The notes under the pieces are model-generated. The model searched no databases. It was not told the DNA's origin and saw only the letters and a list, made by a program, of their open reading frames with translations. DNA of 64,000 bases from the NCBI GenBank assembly GCA_017436185.1, contig JAFSDP010000011.1:1-64000 (forward strand), in the 5' to 3' direction. The stretch is from Alistipes sp. GTDB lineage: Bacteria > Bacteroidota > Bacteroidia > Bacteroidales > Rikenellaceae. Below, one piece after another: positions 52,606 to 62,690 of this stretch. Both the position numbers and the translations under genes were made by a program. The first letter of the stretch is position 1. Each line of letters starts with the position of its first letter.

Positions 52606-52643
52606 AGAAAAGAGTTCTCGGTAAACGAGGACTCTTTTTTTTG
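52606..52643 (+). terminator. gap terminator
   Basis: AAAGAGTTCTCG pairs with CGAGGACTCTTT around GTAAA, followed by TTTTT. Confidence 0.9.
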
Positions 52644-52686
52644 GTGTTGCATAACGAAAAGGTTTTGAATTGTTTTTTACTTCGCC

Positions 52687-52694
52687 TATCTTTG
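52687..52694 (+). promoter_or_regulatory. -7 box for the CotH lipoprotein gene
   Basis: TATCTTTG ends 5 bases before the ATG at 52700; likely leaderless. Confidence 0.75.
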
Positions 52695-52699
52695 CAGTT

Positions 52700-54700
52700 A
52701 TGAAACGCATTCTCTCTATTTTCTTGGCTACAGCCCTCCTGATGACGGCCTGTGGCGATCACGAACTCGAAATCGACCTCACGCCCCCCGATCAGGGCGA
52801 GGAGCAGCCTACGCCCAATCCGGAGCCTGAACCGGAGCCCACTCCCGAACCGAAGGCGGGAGCGGTGCTCTTCAACGAGGTGAATGCCGATGCCAAATAT
52901 ATCGAGCTGTACAACCCCGCCGAGGGCGATATCGACCTCTCGGGTTACAAAATTTTCAAGAACAACGAGGGCTACCTGCAGAATAGCGACAAGACGGCCG
53001 ACTTTGTCATCGCCGAGGGGACCATCCTCAAGGCAGGCGGCTTTGCCGTGCTGGGTTGCAAGGGGAACAAAATCACCCACTCGGCCCTCGATTTGGGTGT
53101 GAGTGCTACGGGTGTCTCGGGGGCGAAGTCGTTGCTGCTGGAGCTGGTCGATAAGACGGGCAAGCGGGTCGATTACTTTGTCAATTCGGGATTTGAGAAG
53201 CCTCGTGCCGTCGATGCGTGGGACGATACGCCCGAACATAGTTTCGAGGTGGCAGCCCGCTATCCCGATGCCGCGAAGTGGTACACGGCAGCCGTGCCTA
53301 CGCCCGGCGCCTCGAACAGCCTCTGCGAGCCGAAGGCCCCCTTTGCCCATACGGAGGTCGATTTTGAGGCTACGGAGCCGAACGCAAAGCCCGTCAATCC
53401 GGGTGCGGTGGCCGATGGCTTGGCCTACATCTTCGATTTGACGGCCCTGCCCGAGATTCACATCAAGGTGACGGTGGAGGAGTGGAATCGCCTTTTGACC
53501 CTCTACGACCAAGACCAGAATACCGACGAGTATATCCACGTCGATGCCACCTTTACCAAGAATGGCGAGCAACACGCCTTTACGGATGCGGGTCTGCGTC
53601 TGCGTGGCAACACTTCACGTCGTCGTCCCGAGGGCAATGGCGGCGAGATGCACAAGAAGGACAATGCCGATTGGCACCACTGCCACTTTATGCTCAACCT
53701 GCGCAAATTCGTCAAGGACGATGCCCACGAGTTGGGTGGCGTACGAAAAATCCACCTCAAGTGGAGCAAGGACGACCCCACCTATGTGCGTGAGATGTAT
53801 TGCTACAACCTCTTCCGTCGCTACGGCATCGAGGCGGGTCTGCGTACCTCGTACAGCCGTCTGTGGATTCACGTCGAGGGGGATCAGAAGGAGGCCTACT
53901 ATGGCGTCTATGAGATGCTGGAGGCGGTCGATGAGGAGTACCTGAAAAACCGCTTGGAGCTCTTCGGCTCGGCCGACCACAACCTCTGGAAGTGTGGCTA
54001 TCCGGCAGGTCTGAACGACACGAACGACAGCAACTTCTGGTCGGACGAGGAGGCGGGCACGACCAACCGCCCCTATGTCTTGAAGACCAACACCGAGAAC
54101 TTTGCTGCGGCCAAGGCGCAGCTCATCGATTTCATCCTCAAGCTCAACGGCAAGACGGGTGACAGCTTCAAGACCTGGATTCAGCAGGTGACGGATGTGG
54201 AGCTGCTGTTGAAGACCTATGCCGTGAATGCGGCCGTAGGTATGTGGGACGACTACTGGTGCAACCAGAACAACTACTACATCTACTTCAACTCGTCGGA
54301 CAAGTACGACTACAAGTTCTTCTTCATTCCCTACGACTACGACAACACGCTCGGCACGTCGAACATCATCGATGCAGGCCGTCAGGATCCACTCAATTGG
54401 GGCGATAACGGCCGCAAGCTGATTCGCAAGATTCTGGATTATCCCGAGTGGCGAGCCATCTATGTCAAGGCGCTCAACGAGCTCTGCAACAGCGACGAAC
54501 TCTTCAAGATGGAGGGTAGTGTGAAGCGTGTGAAGGGGTGGCAGGAGCTGATTTCGCCCTACATCTCAAACGATACGGGCGAGGATATGAAGATCGAGGA
54601 TCGTCCCGCCTCGTGGGGTAACCACTCCGAATACCGTGTGATGGATACCGGCTCGAACAACTTCTTCAAAGTCAAGGCCTCGTCCATCCCTGCCAATTAA
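52700..54700 (+). CDS. Lamin-tail/CotH kinase-domain lipoprotein
   Basis: A 666-residue surface-type lipoprotein: signal with lipidated Cys at about 18 (ATALLMTACGDHE), then a Pro/Glu-rich linker (about 30-52) that lifts the domains off the membrane. A lamin-tail domain follows (about 53-165: AVLFNEVNADAKYIELYNP...GYKIFKNNEG). From about 255 on is a CotH kinase-like domain (IHIKVTVEEWNRLLTLYDQD, GLRLRGNTSRRR, REMYCYNLFRRYGIEAGLRTSYSRLWI, YGVYEMLEAVDEEYL, FFIPYDYDNTLG). CotH relatives phosphorylate proteins outside the cytoplasm; the role in Bacteroidetes is unknown. Single-gene unit. Confidence 0.92.
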   Translation: MKRILSIFLATALLMTACGDHELEIDLTPPDQGEEQPTPNPEPEPEPTPEPKAGAVLFNEVNADAKYIELYNPAEGDIDLSGYKIFKNNEGYLQNSDKTADFVIAEGTILKAGGFAVLGCKGNKITHSALDLGVSATGVSGAKSLLLELVDKTGKRVDYFVNSGFEKPRAVDAWDDTPEHSFEVAARYPDAAKWYTAAVPTPGASNSLCEPKAPFAHTEVDFEATEPNAKPVNPGAVADGLAYIFDLTALPEIHIKVTVEEWNRLLTLYDQDQNTDEYIHVDATFTKNGEQHAFTDAGLRLRGNTSRRRPEGNGGEMHKKDNADWHHCHFMLNLRKFVKDDAHELGGVRKIHLKWSKDDPTYVREMYCYNLFRRYGIEAGLRTSYSRLWIHVEGDQKEAYYGVYEMLEAVDEEYLKNRLELFGSADHNLWKCGYPAGLNDTNDSNFWSDEEAGTTNRPYVLKTNTENFAAAKAQLIDFILKLNGKTGDSFKTWIQQVTDVELLLKTYAVNAAVGMWDDYWCNQNNYYIYFNSSDKYDYKFFFIPYDYDNTLGTSNIIDAGRQDPLNWGDNGRKLIRKILDYPEWRAIYVKALNELCNSDELFKMEGSVKRVKGWQELISPYISNDTGEDMKIEDRPASWGNHSEYRVMDTGSNNFFKVKASSIPAN

Positions 54701-54794
54701 GAAGGTAGGAAAGAACGGAAACGGAAAAACTTATTAGGTCAGCATAAAATTCCACAACGGTCGTTCGCCCCACCCGGGAGCGAAGCGACCAAGT

Positions 54795-54834
54795 CCCCCT
54801 TCTCAAAGGGGGATTTAGGGGGATTGTCTATATT
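54795..54834. repeat. CCCCCTTCTCAAAGGGGGATT-type repeat
   Basis: A small palindrome followed by TAGGGGGATTGTCTATAT. A variant occurs at 18100-18138 (CCCTCCTTATCAAAGGAGGG then TTTGGGTGGATTGTCTATAT). Base changes in the arms are paired. Confidence 0.7.
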
Positions 54835-54868
54835 TTATTTTTTTCGGCAACCCCTCCGTGTCGTCGGC

Positions 54869-54988
54869 TGACCGCCTTTCGATGCCTCCGTAGGAGGTAC
54901 CCAATAAAGAGATACCGCCCGCAAGTTTGGCTTGCGAAGGCGGTATCTCTTTTTGGGTATGTTGCCTATCGGCAATCGAAAGGCGGTG
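54869..54988. terminator. Large nested palindrome between convergent genes
   Basis: Outer arms ACCGCCTTTCGATGCC (54871-54886) and GGCAATCGAAAGGCGGT (54971-54987). Inside, TACCCAATAAAGAGATACCG (54898-54917) pairs with CGGTATCTCTTTTTGGGTA (54941-54959), closing on CGCAAG-TTTGG-CTTGCG. Two side hairpins sit between the arms (CCTCC-GTA-GGAGG and TTGCC-TATC-GGCAA). The inner stem with TTTTT fits a bidirectional terminator for the CotH gene and the operon opposite; the outer layers are more than a terminator needs. Confidence 0.8.
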
Positions 54989-54998
54989 TTTGGTTGTT

Positions 54999-55409
54999 TT
55001 ACTCGGCTTTGGGACGCAGCTCCTCGATGAGCGATAGACCGCCGAAGCGGTTGATCATGAGCTTCTTGGTCGAGTGTAGTTCGCCGTCCATCCAGACGTT
55101 GAGTTGCGCCGGGAGCGGCTTCATCTCCCATACATCCTCATCGAGCGGCAACGAGTGGGGGATGATGTGCAGTTGGATGACAGCATAGGCACAAGGACCG
55201 CTCTCGACCCGTAATTTCTGCTTGGGCTGCATCCCCTCGGGGCGTTCCATAAGATTGACGCCCACCTCGGCCAGCCGTTGCACGATGGGGTAGAAGCCCG
55301 TCTGATTCTGCTGCTCGTCGAAGGTGACGCAGGCCATATTGGTGTTGTAACGCCACCATTCGGGGGCGTTGCACTGCAATTCAAGGGTAAAGGTGTGGCT
55401 CTTGTTCAT
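54999..55409 (-). CDS. Hypothetical protein
   Basis: A 136-residue soluble protein I do not recognise. No signal or membrane segment; fairly hydrophilic with several Trp and Met, and a central AYAVIQLHIIPHSLPLDEDVWEM. It starts 17 bases after the stop of the outer-membrane barrel gene and is likely co-transcribed. I chose the Met at 55409 (MNKSHTF) because the longer form would overlap the barrel gene's end. Confidence 0.65.
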   Translation of the reverse strand: MNKSHTFTLELQCNAPEWWRYNTNMACVTFDEQQNQTGFYPIVQRLAEVGVNLMERPEGMQPKQKLRVESGPCAYAVIQLHIIPHSLPLDEDVWEMKPLPAQLNVWMDGELHSTKKLMINRFGGLSLIEELRPKAE

Positions 55410-55426
55410 GGTTAAAGCGGAGGGTG

Positions 55427-56107
55427 TTAGAATCGCCAACCGATGCGTGCTACCAAATAGTTGGGTGCCGACTCATCCAATCCAAGGGCATACTGCAGAC
55501 CGATCATCACCTCGTCGAACTGCGCATCGAGATTGAGCATCCAATTCCATCCACAGCGGTCGATGTCCTTCAAATCCTTCAACTTGTTGATTTTCTCCTG
55601 GTTGTACGAGTCGCGATAGGCGTCACTGCCCGAAAATACATAGTTGAATCCAACCCCCGTAGCGGGCAGCAGGTGAATCTTCTCGGTCAAGGCCCAATCG
55701 TAGCCCACCACCACCGGCAAAATCAGCGAGGTGCGCTTTGTCTTGCGGCTGAACTCGCCCGTAATCGTCTTGCGTTCATAGACACCGCTGGCGTGCATCA
55801 CCTCGGGTGCAATACCCGCAAAGAGCTGCTTCCAGAGGTAGAAATCGACCTCGAAGCCGGCACTTACCGAGTAATTGTTGCGGTAATCGCCCCCTTTGGT
55901 CATGCTGTAGGGGGTAGGGCCAAAGGTGCCATCGGCAAAGTAGCAACCGATGCGCAGGGTGAAATCGACACGCAATTTGTTGGCGACAATCTCTTCTTCG
56001 ATCTGCTCCATTTCGGTTTCGGTGGAGGTTGCTTTGACCTCGGTTTGTGCCGCCGAAGGCCAAGCAAAACCCAACAACAGCGCGCTCAAAAGAAAAAAGT
56101 TCCTCAT
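55427..56107 (-). CDS. Outer-membrane beta-barrel protein
   Basis: A 226-residue protein with a signal peptide (about 1-20, ending SAAQ), a short acidic stretch (TETEMEQIEEE), then amphipathic strands (FTLRIGCYFADGTFG, NNYSVSAGFEVDFYLWKQLFAGIAPEV, LLPATGVGFNYVF) and a C-terminal Phe (ARIGWRF), as expected of a small porin-like barrel. No specific family beyond that. The Met at 56107 follows the -7 box at 56146-56139 by 31 bases. Confidence 0.82.
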   Translation of the reverse strand: MRNFFLLSALLLGFAWPSAAQTEVKATSTETEMEQIEEEIVANKLRVDFTLRIGCYFADGTFGPTPYSMTKGGDYRNNYSVSAGFEVDFYLWKQLFAGIAPEVMHASGVYERKTITGEFSRKTKRTSLILPVVVGYDWALTEKIHLLPATGVGFNYVFSGSDAYRDSYNQEKINKLKDLKDIDRCGWNWMLNLDAQFDEVMIGLQYALGLDESAPNYLVARIGWRF

Positions 56108-56138
56108 AAATTCACAATTATAGATGTTATAGATGATA

Positions 56139-56146
56139 CAAATATA
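56139..56146 (-). promoter_or_regulatory. -7 box for the barrel operon
   Basis: TATATTTG on the minus strand, 31 bases before the start at 56107. Confidence 0.72.
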
Positions 56147-56255
56147 CAAATTTAATTAGATGATACAAGCGTTCGGACGAGCCAATTTTTTCCGCTCTAA
56201 ACCACTTATCTTACAAAACTTACAGCAGAAAGTTTGTAATTAATTGAATTTTGTG

Positions 56256-56263
56256 TAAATTTG
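56256..56263 (+). promoter_or_regulatory. Promoter for yceD-rpmF (-7 box)
   Basis: TAAATTTG with TTTG (-33) 20 bases upstream at 56232-56235; ATG at 56293. Confidence 0.8.
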
Positions 56264-56292
56264 CGGACTAATTATGCCCGCTTAAGGCACCT

Positions 56293-56841
56293 ATGTCGGA
56301 GTTGAATACATACAAAATCGCCTTCAGAGGCCTCTCGCAGGGGGTTCATCACTATGAATTTCCTGTCGATGGTGCGCTCTTTGCCGCCTACGAAAACGAG
56401 GAGATTCTCTCGTCGGAGGGTGTGGCTCGTGTGGCGTTGGACCGTAGCGAGACGCAGTTGCGCTGCACGGTACAGATCGAAGCCGAGGTGGTGGTCCCTT
56501 GTGATCGTTGCCTGGCCGATTGCCCCATCGCCATCGATTTCGAGGACGAACTGATGGTTAAGTTCTCGGACTCGATTGATGAGTACGACGGCGAGGTGCT
56601 GTGGTTGCACCCTTCGGAGAAGGAGCTGGATTTGGCGCAGTATATTTACGAGAGTGTGATTCTCTCGCTGCCCTACCAGCGTGTGCACCCCGAGGGGGAG
56701 TGCGACCCCGAGATGATGGAGCGTTTCCGCACCATTACCGAGCGGGAGGAGGAGGCCCTCGAGGAGTCGGCCACCGAGGAGGAGAGCGGCAGTTGGAATG
56801 CCCAGCTCGAGGCCCTCAAAGCAAAGATGACAGAACAGTAA
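56293..56841 (+). CDS. DUF177/YceD family protein
   Basis: A 182-residue acidic protein of the YceD family, linked in many bacteria to rpmF and to 23S rRNA/ribosome maturation. Visible are the CTVQIEAEVVVPCDRCLADCPI stretch with the CxRC cysteines (about 64-80), FEDELMVKF, and the LDLAQYIYESVILSLPYQRVHPEGEC block (about 113-138). The Glu-rich tail (about 150-170) is likely disordered. rpmF follows after 33 bases, the classic arrangement. Confidence 0.92.
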   Translation: MSELNTYKIAFRGLSQGVHHYEFPVDGALFAAYENEEILSSEGVARVALDRSETQLRCTVQIEAEVVVPCDRCLADCPIAIDFEDELMVKFSDSIDEYDGEVLWLHPSEKELDLAQYIYESVILSLPYQRVHPEGECDPEMMERFRTITEREEEALEESATEEESGSWNAQLEALKAKMTEQ

Positions 56842-56874
56842 TAGATACGTTAAACTAATAAATACAAAAGCAAA

Positions 56875-57057
56875 ATGGCACATCCTAAACACAAAGTCTC
56901 GTCGACTCGTCGAGATAAGAGAAGAACGAACTACAAGGCCGTTGTTCCGACGGTTGTAACCTGCTCGAACTGCGGTAGCGCAGTACTCTACCACCGTGTA
57001 TGCCCCGAGTGCGGCTTCTACCGTGGTAAGTTGGCTATCGAGAAGAAGGCCGAGTAA
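56875..57057 (+). CDS. rpmF: 50S ribosomal protein L32
   Basis: A 60-residue basic protein of the large ribosomal subunit. MAHPKHKVSSTRRDKRRT opens as usual, and a zinc ribbon is formed by CSNCG and CPECG (about 31-49), the C+ zinc-binding form. Codon choice resembles gap, as for a highly expressed gene. Confidence 0.97.
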   Translation: MAHPKHKVSSTRRDKRRTNYKAVVPTVVTCSNCGSAVLYHRVCPECGFYRGKLAIEKKAE

Positions 57058-57141
57058 ATGTTTCGGGCCGCTGTGTCCGAGTGCCGAAGATGTTAGGTTT
57101 TCGCATCCGAGGCAACCGAGGAGCACTGCTCCTTCCACACA

Positions 57142-57189
57142 AAGAGCTGTACGAGCCACGTAATGTGGGGCGATGGCTCTTTTTTTATT
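57142..57189 (+). terminator. Hairpin between rpmF and plsX
   Basis: AAAGAGC ... GCTCTTT with inner GCCAC/GTGGGGC, followed by TTTTTT. It lies 27 bases before plsX and could attenuate read-through from rpmF. Confidence 0.7.
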
Positions 57190-57216
57190 GGTGAAGAAAC
57201 ATAAAACAAGAAAGCT

Positions 57217-58254
57217 ATGTTAAAGATTGGTATTGATGCGATGGGTGGCGATTTCGCCCCTGACGTAGCCGTTGAGGGTGCCGTGATGGCCCTCGATAAA
57301 ATTGGCCCCGACAGCCGCATCGTCCTCTTTGGCGATCAAAAGCGCATCTTGGAGCTGCTCGCCAAGCACCATTGTCCGGCCGATAAGATGGACATCGTAG
57401 CCACGACCGAGGTGATCGAGATGGGTGACCATCCCGCCAAGGCCTTCATCTCGAAGAAGGATTCGAGTATCGTGGTGGGCTTCAACCAGTTGGCCGAGGG
57501 TAAGATCGACGGCTTTGCCAGCGCAGGCTCGACGGGTGCAATGCTCGTGGGCTCGGTGCAGGTCATCAAGCCTGTGGAGGGTGTGATTCGCCCCGTCATC
57601 TCGTCGCTCATCCCGAAGCTCATCAACCGTCGCGGTCTGATTCTCGACGTGGGTCTGAACGTGGATGCCAAGCCCGAGGTGCTGGCCCAGTATGGTCTGC
57701 TCGGCTCGATCTACGCCCAGTCGGTGATGGGGATCGAGAACCCCCGAGTGGCACTGCTCAACATCGGCGAGGAGGAGGGCAAGGGCAACGCCCAGGCAAA
57801 GGCCACCTACGACCTGCTGAAGGCCGATAAGCGCATCAACTTTGTGGGCAATGTCGAGTCGTCGTACATCTTCACGGGTACCTATGGCGGTCCCGACCCC
57901 GATGTGGTGGTGGCCGAGGGCTTCGTGGGTAACACGGTGCTGAAGATGGCCGAGGCGTTGTACCGCATCAACTTCAAGTTGGGTGGCGGCAAGCCCCGTC
58001 TGATGAACTTCCTGCGCCCCGTCTTGGGTCGCATCATCCCGAAGCTCTACTACCAGCAGGATTTCTGGGAGCAGATGAACTACGAGTCGGTGGGTGGTAC
58101 CCCCGTCATCGGCATCAATGCTCCGGTGATGATTGGTCACGGCTCGTCGTCGGCCCGTGCCATCTGCAGTATGATCTGCACGATGGAGCAGAACATCAAG
58201 GGTAACTTCCCCGCCAAGCTGCGTGCCGCCCTGGCCGCCTCGAAGGAGGAGTAA
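57217..58254 (+). CDS. plsX: Phosphate acyltransferase PlsX
   Basis: A 345-residue peripheral membrane enzyme that makes acyl-phosphate from acyl-ACP for phospholipid synthesis. The opening IGIDAMGGDFAPDVAVEGAV is diagnostic, with GFASAGSTGAMLVGS near 103, LDVGLNVDAKPEVLAQYGLLGSIYA near 145 and PVIGINAPVMIGHGSSSARA near 300. Normal length. Although yceD-rpmF-plsX keeps the usual order, fabH does not follow; a GT90 gene does. Confidence 0.96.
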   Translation: MLKIGIDAMGGDFAPDVAVEGAVMALDKIGPDSRIVLFGDQKRILELLAKHHCPADKMDIVATTEVIEMGDHPAKAFISKKDSSIVVGFNQLAEGKIDGFASAGSTGAMLVGSVQVIKPVEGVIRPVISSLIPKLINRRGLILDVGLNVDAKPEVLAQYGLLGSIYAQSVMGIENPRVALLNIGEEEGKGNAQAKATYDLLKADKRINFVGNVESSYIFTGTYGGPDPDVVVAEGFVGNTVLKMAEALYRINFKLGGGKPRLMNFLRPVLGRIIPKLYYQQDFWEQMNYESVGGTPVIGINAPVMIGHGSSSARAICSMICTMEQNIKGNFPAKLRAALAASKEE

Positions 58255-58276
58255 CGGAAGCGACAGCAACGTGAAT

Positions 58277-58313
58277 CAAAAACCGATAATCGAAAGATTC
58301 TCGGTTTTTTTGT
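58277..58313 (+). terminator. plsX terminator
   Basis: AAAAACCGATAATC pairs with GATTCTCGGTTTTT around GAAA, then TTTG. Confidence 0.85.
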
Positions 58314-58344
58314 GACCCGATGTGGCGTATCGCCAAAAAAATTG

Positions 58345-58352
58345 TATCTTAG
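58345..58352 (+). promoter_or_regulatory. -7-like box for the GT90 gene
   Basis: TATCTTAG differs from TAnnTTTG at one base and ends 4 bases before the ATG at 58357. Confidence 0.6.
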
Positions 58353-58356
58353 TGGT

Positions 58357-59343
58357 ATGAAACCGAACTTTTGGAACCGTATATTTCACCACAAAGCCCC
58401 CAAACCGCTCTACTTTGTGCGGGGCTTTTGGCGTTACTTTACCCCCAAGTGGGTGACCCAACGCCGCCTCGAAGGGCTGCTGCGTGAGGCTCGCCAACGC
58501 CCCGATTGGGAGTATATTCGTGACCGTGTCGATTACTATTGCCAACTCGAGAAACTCCCCTCGACCCCTGCCGGGTTGAAGCCGCTCCGTGAGCATCGAG
58601 TGGGGACGATTCAGTCGGCCTACTTCTTTGACTCTTACGAATTTACCCGCTTCTTTGACGATTCGCTGCTGTGGAACATCGAGCCGGGTGACGTAACCGA
58701 GGTGCCCGACCTGCCGTCGATTCTCAAGAGCCGCCCCGCCACCGGTGAGCGAGGCCGTGCCGTAGTGCTCAATATGGACAAGCATCGCCACTTTATGTTC
58801 CTACGTGACGAGATTCCGTTTCGTGAGAAGCAGAATCGGGCCATCTTCCGTGCCAACATCAACTACCCGCACAAGAACCACGTCGTGCGCCTGCGCTTTG
58901 TGGAGCGTTACTTCGGCCATCCGTTGTGCGACATCGGCGTGAGCAACCACGCTCCGGTCGTGAAGGAGGAGTGGATCAAGGGCCATATTTCGGAGTACGA
59001 CCACCTGGACTATAAGTTCATTATGTGTCTGGAGGGCAACGACGTGGCGACCAACCTGAAGTGGGTGATGTCCTCCAATTCGTTGGCTGTGATGCCCCCT
59101 CCGGTCTATGAGACCTGGTATATGGAGGGTCGGCTCATTCCCAACTACCACTATGTGGCCATCAAGCCCGACTACTCGGATTTGGAGGAGCGACTGCAGT
59201 ACTACATCGACCACCCCGACGAGGCCGAGGCCATCATCCGCCACGCTCACGAGTGGCAGGAGCAGTTCTTCGACAAGCGGCGTGAGAAACTCATCTCGCT
59301 GTTGGTGTTGGAAAAGTATTTCGAGCAGACCTGCCAGCGATAG
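58357..59343 (+). CDS. Glycosyltransferase family 90 (LpsA/CAP10-like)
   Basis: A 328-residue cytoplasmic glycosyltransferase of the CAP10/KDELC/LpsA group. Family hallmarks: NMDKHRHFMFLRDEIPFREKQNRAIFRA (about 140-168, nucleotide-sugar region), DIGVSNHAP, then YKFIMCLEGNDVATNLKWVMSSNSLAVMPPPVYETWYMEGRLIPNYHYV (about 225-270) and a helical C-terminus. It probably adds a sugar to lipopolysaccharide or another surface glycan; the sugar is not predictable. It has its own -7-like box and is alone. Confidence 0.9.
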   Translation: MKPNFWNRIFHHKAPKPLYFVRGFWRYFTPKWVTQRRLEGLLREARQRPDWEYIRDRVDYYCQLEKLPSTPAGLKPLREHRVGTIQSAYFFDSYEFTRFFDDSLLWNIEPGDVTEVPDLPSILKSRPATGERGRAVVLNMDKHRHFMFLRDEIPFREKQNRAIFRANINYPHKNHVVRLRFVERYFGHPLCDIGVSNHAPVVKEEWIKGHISEYDHLDYKFIMCLEGNDVATNLKWVMSSNSLAVMPPPVYETWYMEGRLIPNYHYVAIKPDYSDLEERLQYYIDHPDEAEAIIRHAHEWQEQFFDKRREKLISLLVLEKYFEQTCQR

Positions 59344-59344
59344 C

Positions 59345-59391
59345 CAAAAAAAAGAGAGGACCCCACGACGGGAGTCCTCTTTTTTTTGTTT
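59345..59391. terminator. Bidirectional terminator between the GT90 and ferritin genes
   Basis: AAAAGAGAGGACCCC pairs with GGGAGTCCTCTTTTT around ACGAC, with T-runs on both strands. Confidence 0.9.
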
Positions 59392-59406
59392 GCGACGTTG
59401 CGAGCC

Positions 59407-59931
59407 TTACTCGGCCGACGTTGCCAGGGGCGAAGCCTGCGTGTAGGTGCGGGCGGCCAGCTCCTTGTCGAGCTGATACATACCATACTTGTCACCCTCA
59501 ACGGCCTCGGCGGCGAAGATCATATCGCGAGCCGACTCCTCCTCCTCGATCTGCTCGTCGATGAACCATACAAGCATATTCGACGAAGCAAAGTCACGAT
59601 CCTCGGCGGCAATGGCAGCCAGGTTGTTGATCAGGCTCGTTACGACCTTCTCGTGCTTGAGCGTCTCCTGGAACATCTCCAGCACCGAGCTCCACTCGGT
59701 CTGCACCTCGTCGATGGGCTTGAGCTCCACCTTGCAGTCACGAGCGTTGAGGTAGTTCATCAGGATGCGGGCGTGGTCCTGCTCCTCCTGCCACTGCACG
59801 AAGAACCAATTGGCAACACCCTTATAACCCTTGGCCTCTGCGTCCATCGACATCGAGAGGTAGAGGTAGGCCGACCACAACTCGGCATTGATCTGTGCGT
59901 TAATCGCATCGTGTAATTTCTGGCTTAACAT
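59407..59931 (-). CDS. ftn: Ferritin
   Basis: A 174-residue iron-storage subunit that forms a hollow 24-mer and oxidises Fe(II). The four-helix bundle has the ferroxidase residues in INAELWSAYLYLSMSMDAEA (Glu near 17), WQEEQDHARILMNYL (Glu and His near 49-53) and the WFIDEQIEEEES block (Glu and Gln near 127-130). The start at 59931 gives the conserved MLSQKLHDAIN; the longer in-frame form upstream is low-complexity and starts upstream of the -7 box. Confidence 0.95.
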   Translation of the reverse strand: MLSQKLHDAINAQINAELWSAYLYLSMSMDAEAKGYKGVANWFFVQWQEEQDHARILMNYLNARDCKVELKPIDEVQTEWSSVLEMFQETLKHEKVVTSLINNLAAIAAEDRDFASSNMLVWFIDEQIEEEESARDMIFAAEAVEGDKYGMYQLDKELAARTYTQASPLATSAE

Positions 59932-60004
59932 AGTTGTATTGTTTTTAGTGTGTTTTTTTGTTTTCTGTTTGTGGGTCGGAAGGTTTTTTCTTCCTTTCCC
60001 TACA

Positions 60005-60012
60005 CAAAGATA
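60005..60012 (-). promoter_or_regulatory. -7 box for the ferritin gene
   Basis: TATCTTTG on the minus strand; ~73-base leader to the start at 59931. Confidence 0.7.
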
Positions 60013-60095
60013 CAACAGATTTTCAAAAAACAAACATTTTTTCAATCATCTTATTTTATGTCACTATCAGCCCTTTTTATACCCTTTTCGGTGGG

Positions 60096-60527
60096 TTAGT
60101 CCTCCACTTCGAGCAGCTTTCCCGAGTGGTTGAACTTCAGCTCCAACCCGTTGCGCAGCTCCACCTCGTAGCCTCGGCGGTTGCGCTCGATTTGGCGTAC
60201 GGCAACCCCCTCGAAACGTTCGTCGATGGTGTGGCGAATCGGCTTCGGTAGGAGCGTGGCGGGGACGCCTCGTCGTGATTCGGCTTCGCTCCAAATGCCG
60301 TTGCGGTCGAACTCGATGTAGCCCCCATCCGAGAAATAGACAATCCATTCACGGCCGACCATCGAGCGTTCGACCTCGATGTGGCTGATGGTGGCCTCGG
60401 GGTAGTGGCGGGCGACGATGTCACGGGCCGCCTTCGGCAGGTCGTTGAGGGTGGTGGGGCGGCTTTCGGCGATGGCCGAGACCCCGAGCAAAAGGGCCAG
60501 CAGCAGCCCATAGATCAGATTTCTCAT
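60096..60527 (-). CDS. PepSY-like (DUF2874) periplasmic protein
   Basis: A 143-residue exported protein (signal peptide about 1-20, ending AIAES). The body shows two PepSY-like units of about 55 residues: LPKAARDIVARHYPEATISHIEVER...YIEFDRNGIW and LPKPIRHTIDERFEGVAVRQIERNRRGYEVELRNG...KFNHSGKLLEVED. Both have the helix-strand-strand pattern of this fold, known for periplasmic beta-lactamase-inhibitor-like proteins in Bacteroidetes. Function unknown; probably binds peptide or small ligand. Confidence 0.87.
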   Translation of the reverse strand: MRNLIYGLLLALLLGVSAIAESRPTTLNDLPKAARDIVARHYPEATISHIEVERSMVGREWIVYFSDGGYIEFDRNGIWSEAESRRGVPATLLPKPIRHTIDERFEGVAVRQIERNRRGYEVELRNGLELKFNHSGKLLEVED

Positions 60528-60570
60528 AACGATACAGTTTTATAGGGGTATCAAACGACAAAAACTGCAC

Positions 60571-60607
60571 CAAAAAAGGGTCGTCCCCGAAGGAACGACC
60601 CTAAAAA
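60571..60607 (-). terminator. groEL terminator
   Basis: On the minus strand AGGGTCGTTCC pairs with GGACGACCCT around TTCGG, followed by TTTTTT. Confidence 0.9.
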
Positions 60608-60627
60608 GTGGCTTTTGCAACGGATGA

Positions 60628-62546
<1,919 letters not shown>

Positions 62547-62613
62547 AGTGTTTGTTGTTTTAGTTATTTATCTTTCTGTTTGTTCGTTTGGTTGTTGCAC
62601 CCCAACGGGTACG

Positions 62614-62621
62614 CAAAGATA
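62614..62621 (-). promoter_or_regulatory. -7 box for groES-groEL
   Basis: TATCTTTG on the minus strand, ~67 bases before the groES ATG. No heat-shock operator is obvious. Confidence 0.7.
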
Positions 62622-62690
62622 ATAACAATAGGTGTGCCAACCTACGGTTGCAGGTTGTTTTTTCGGCTAAAACTGACATTTTGGCAGACT

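Noticed and set aside
54999..55409. Assigning a named domain to the small protein downstream of the barrel gene
   Set aside because: No motif I could name with confidence; left as hypothetical.
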